Source of the DNA: Mycoplasma buteonis
GTDB taxonomy: Bacteria > Bacillota_I > Bacilli_A > Mycoplasmatales > Metamycoplasmataceae
DNA length: 64,000 nucleotides
NCBI RefSeq assembly: GCF_000733865.1
Contig: NZ_JPOK01000007.1
Span: 1-64,000 of the forward strand
Direction: 5' to 3'
Of the stretch, positions 63,296 through 64,000 are shown in pieces (positions within the stretch are counted from its first letter, which is position 1; each line of letters starts with the position of its first letter). The position numbers were made by a program, and so were the translations under genes. Under the pieces are notes generated by a model. The model did no database searches. It had not been told where the DNA came from and worked only from the letters and a program-made list of their open reading frames with translations.

Positions 63296-64000
63296 TTATT
63301 TAATATATTCGTTTTGTAAAAAGTCTAATACATCATAGCTAGCAAGCTCAGTAGCGTATAGACTAGCAAGTTTTAAAGGACTTAAGCTAACTAATTTTCC
63401 ACTTTCATAATGTGAAGTATTAAATTTAGCATAAGCTGAACGTGAAAATGTATAGTGTTTGTCATTTAAAACATCATAGTATGCTTTTCTAGCATTATCA
63501 AGTGCTGTTTTTAATGCATCTGTATTTTCATTTTGCACTTTTGCTTGATAGTAAGCTTCGTATGCTTCAAAGTATTCTTTTTCTTTTTCCAGTACTAAAA
63601 CCTTGATTTTATCTGAAGTGTAAGCTGAATCAATTTCATCACCATTGTATGCAGCATCTGTTGGATTAATATCATCAATATCTAAGTTTGTAATGTGGAT
63701 ATATGGTTTTGTTGAAGTGTCTTCGTGTCCAAATTTTCATTCTTTTGAATATTTTTTGAATAACTCAACAGCTTCACGATCAGGATCTTTTTCAGAATCT
63801 AAATCAATAGCAGCTAAATTAGGACGATATTTAATGTTTCATTGTCTAATAAATGCATATAATTCTTGGTTTGGAACTGTATAGTATTTTGGATTTGCAT
63901 CAGTAGAAGCTGAATCATAAGCTGCTTGTTTTTGTTTCAGTTCTTCTTCTGCAGCTTTTAAGTCCGCGATAACTGTATTTTTTCTTTGAACGGATATGTC
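63296..64000 (-). CDS. C-terminal part of an unrecognised helical protein (cut by window edge)
   Basis: The last 234 codons and the stop are in the window; the start is beyond 64000. The visible part begins with a charged coiled-coil stretch (VIADLKAAEEELKQKQAAYD), then YYTVPNQELYAFIRQWNIKY, HITNLDIDDINPTD and a second helical region (LEKEKEYFEAYEAYYQAK), ending LYATELASYDVLDFLQNEYI. There is no family match that I can name. The acidic, coiled-coil composition and its place ahead of the PDxFFG gene suggest another surface-anchored protein, perhaps of the same locus. It is transcribed in the same direction but has its own terminator. Confidence 0.75.

Noticed and set aside
1-64000. Search for CRISPR arrays, insertion sequences, rRNA, T-box or riboswitch leaders and a replication origin
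   Set aside because: No regularly spaced repeats, transposase motifs, conserved leader structures or dnaA/DnaA-box clusters were seen.

Overview
The window is a wall-less mollicute chromosome of the Mycoplasma hominis/synoviae type (Mycoplasmopsis or Metamycoplasma; species not assigned). It is very AT-rich. TGA falls inside almost every conserved gene exactly where the family has tryptophan, so UGA is read as Trp (genetic code 4) and most genes look broken under the standard code. Genes are packed into operons with TAATG stop/start overlaps, AGGAG-type ribosome binding sites and short hairpin plus T-run terminators. Lipoproteins with SAAC or AASC lipoboxes are common. I see no insertion sequence, CRISPR array or rRNA.

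Region 1 (1-7.9 kb) opens with the 5' end of a type I methylase gene (hsdM) and is then devoted to sugar PTS and amino-sugar catabolism: ptsI, nagB, nagA and murQ on the minus strand and, divergently, a two-TM protein plus a PTS EIICB permease. Together they would import and phosphorylate an amino sugar, remove lactate from MurNAc-6-P, deacetylate GlcNAc-6-P and deaminate GlcN-6-P to fructose-6-P. Region 2 (7.9-12 kb) has the SRP RNA, tRNA-Arg(UCU) and a heterodimeric ABC exporter. Region 3 (12-14 kb) has two tandem DHH phosphoesterases.

Region 4 (14-26 kb) is a carbohydrate-uptake locus on the minus strand: a secreted GH13 lipoprotein, then an operon with an 854-aa binding lipoprotein, a MalF-like permease carrying a ~540-residue coiled-coil N-terminus, a MalG-like permease, an MsmK/UgpC-type ATPase and three small membrane proteins. 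Region 5 (26-39.5 kb) is mixed housekeeping: pyk, engB, msrA, coaD, ackA, folA, recO, DUF402 phosphatase and HAD phosphatase, with a large SGNH-hydrolase-like protein, an HEYIHH metalloprotease lipoprotein and small membrane proteins.

Region 6 (39.6-46.2 kb) is a plus-strand operon yloU-like/fakA/plsX/rnc/smc, the Bacillus order with the fatty-acid-synthesis genes gone. Region 7 (46.4-50.1 kb) is a large helical lipoprotein behind an (AT)9 promoter tract, and a membrane protein. Region 8 (50.1-64 kb) is one minus-strand block: a partial unknown protein, a 1784-aa membrane-anchored PDxFFG protein with an HEYGHH motif, and oppA-B-C-D-F. The gene order suggests surface proteolysis coupled to peptide import.

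The points most worth following up are the coiled-coil MalF fusion with its small membrane partners, the PDxFFG/Opp coupling, and the MurNAc-salvage genes in an organism without peptidoglycan.
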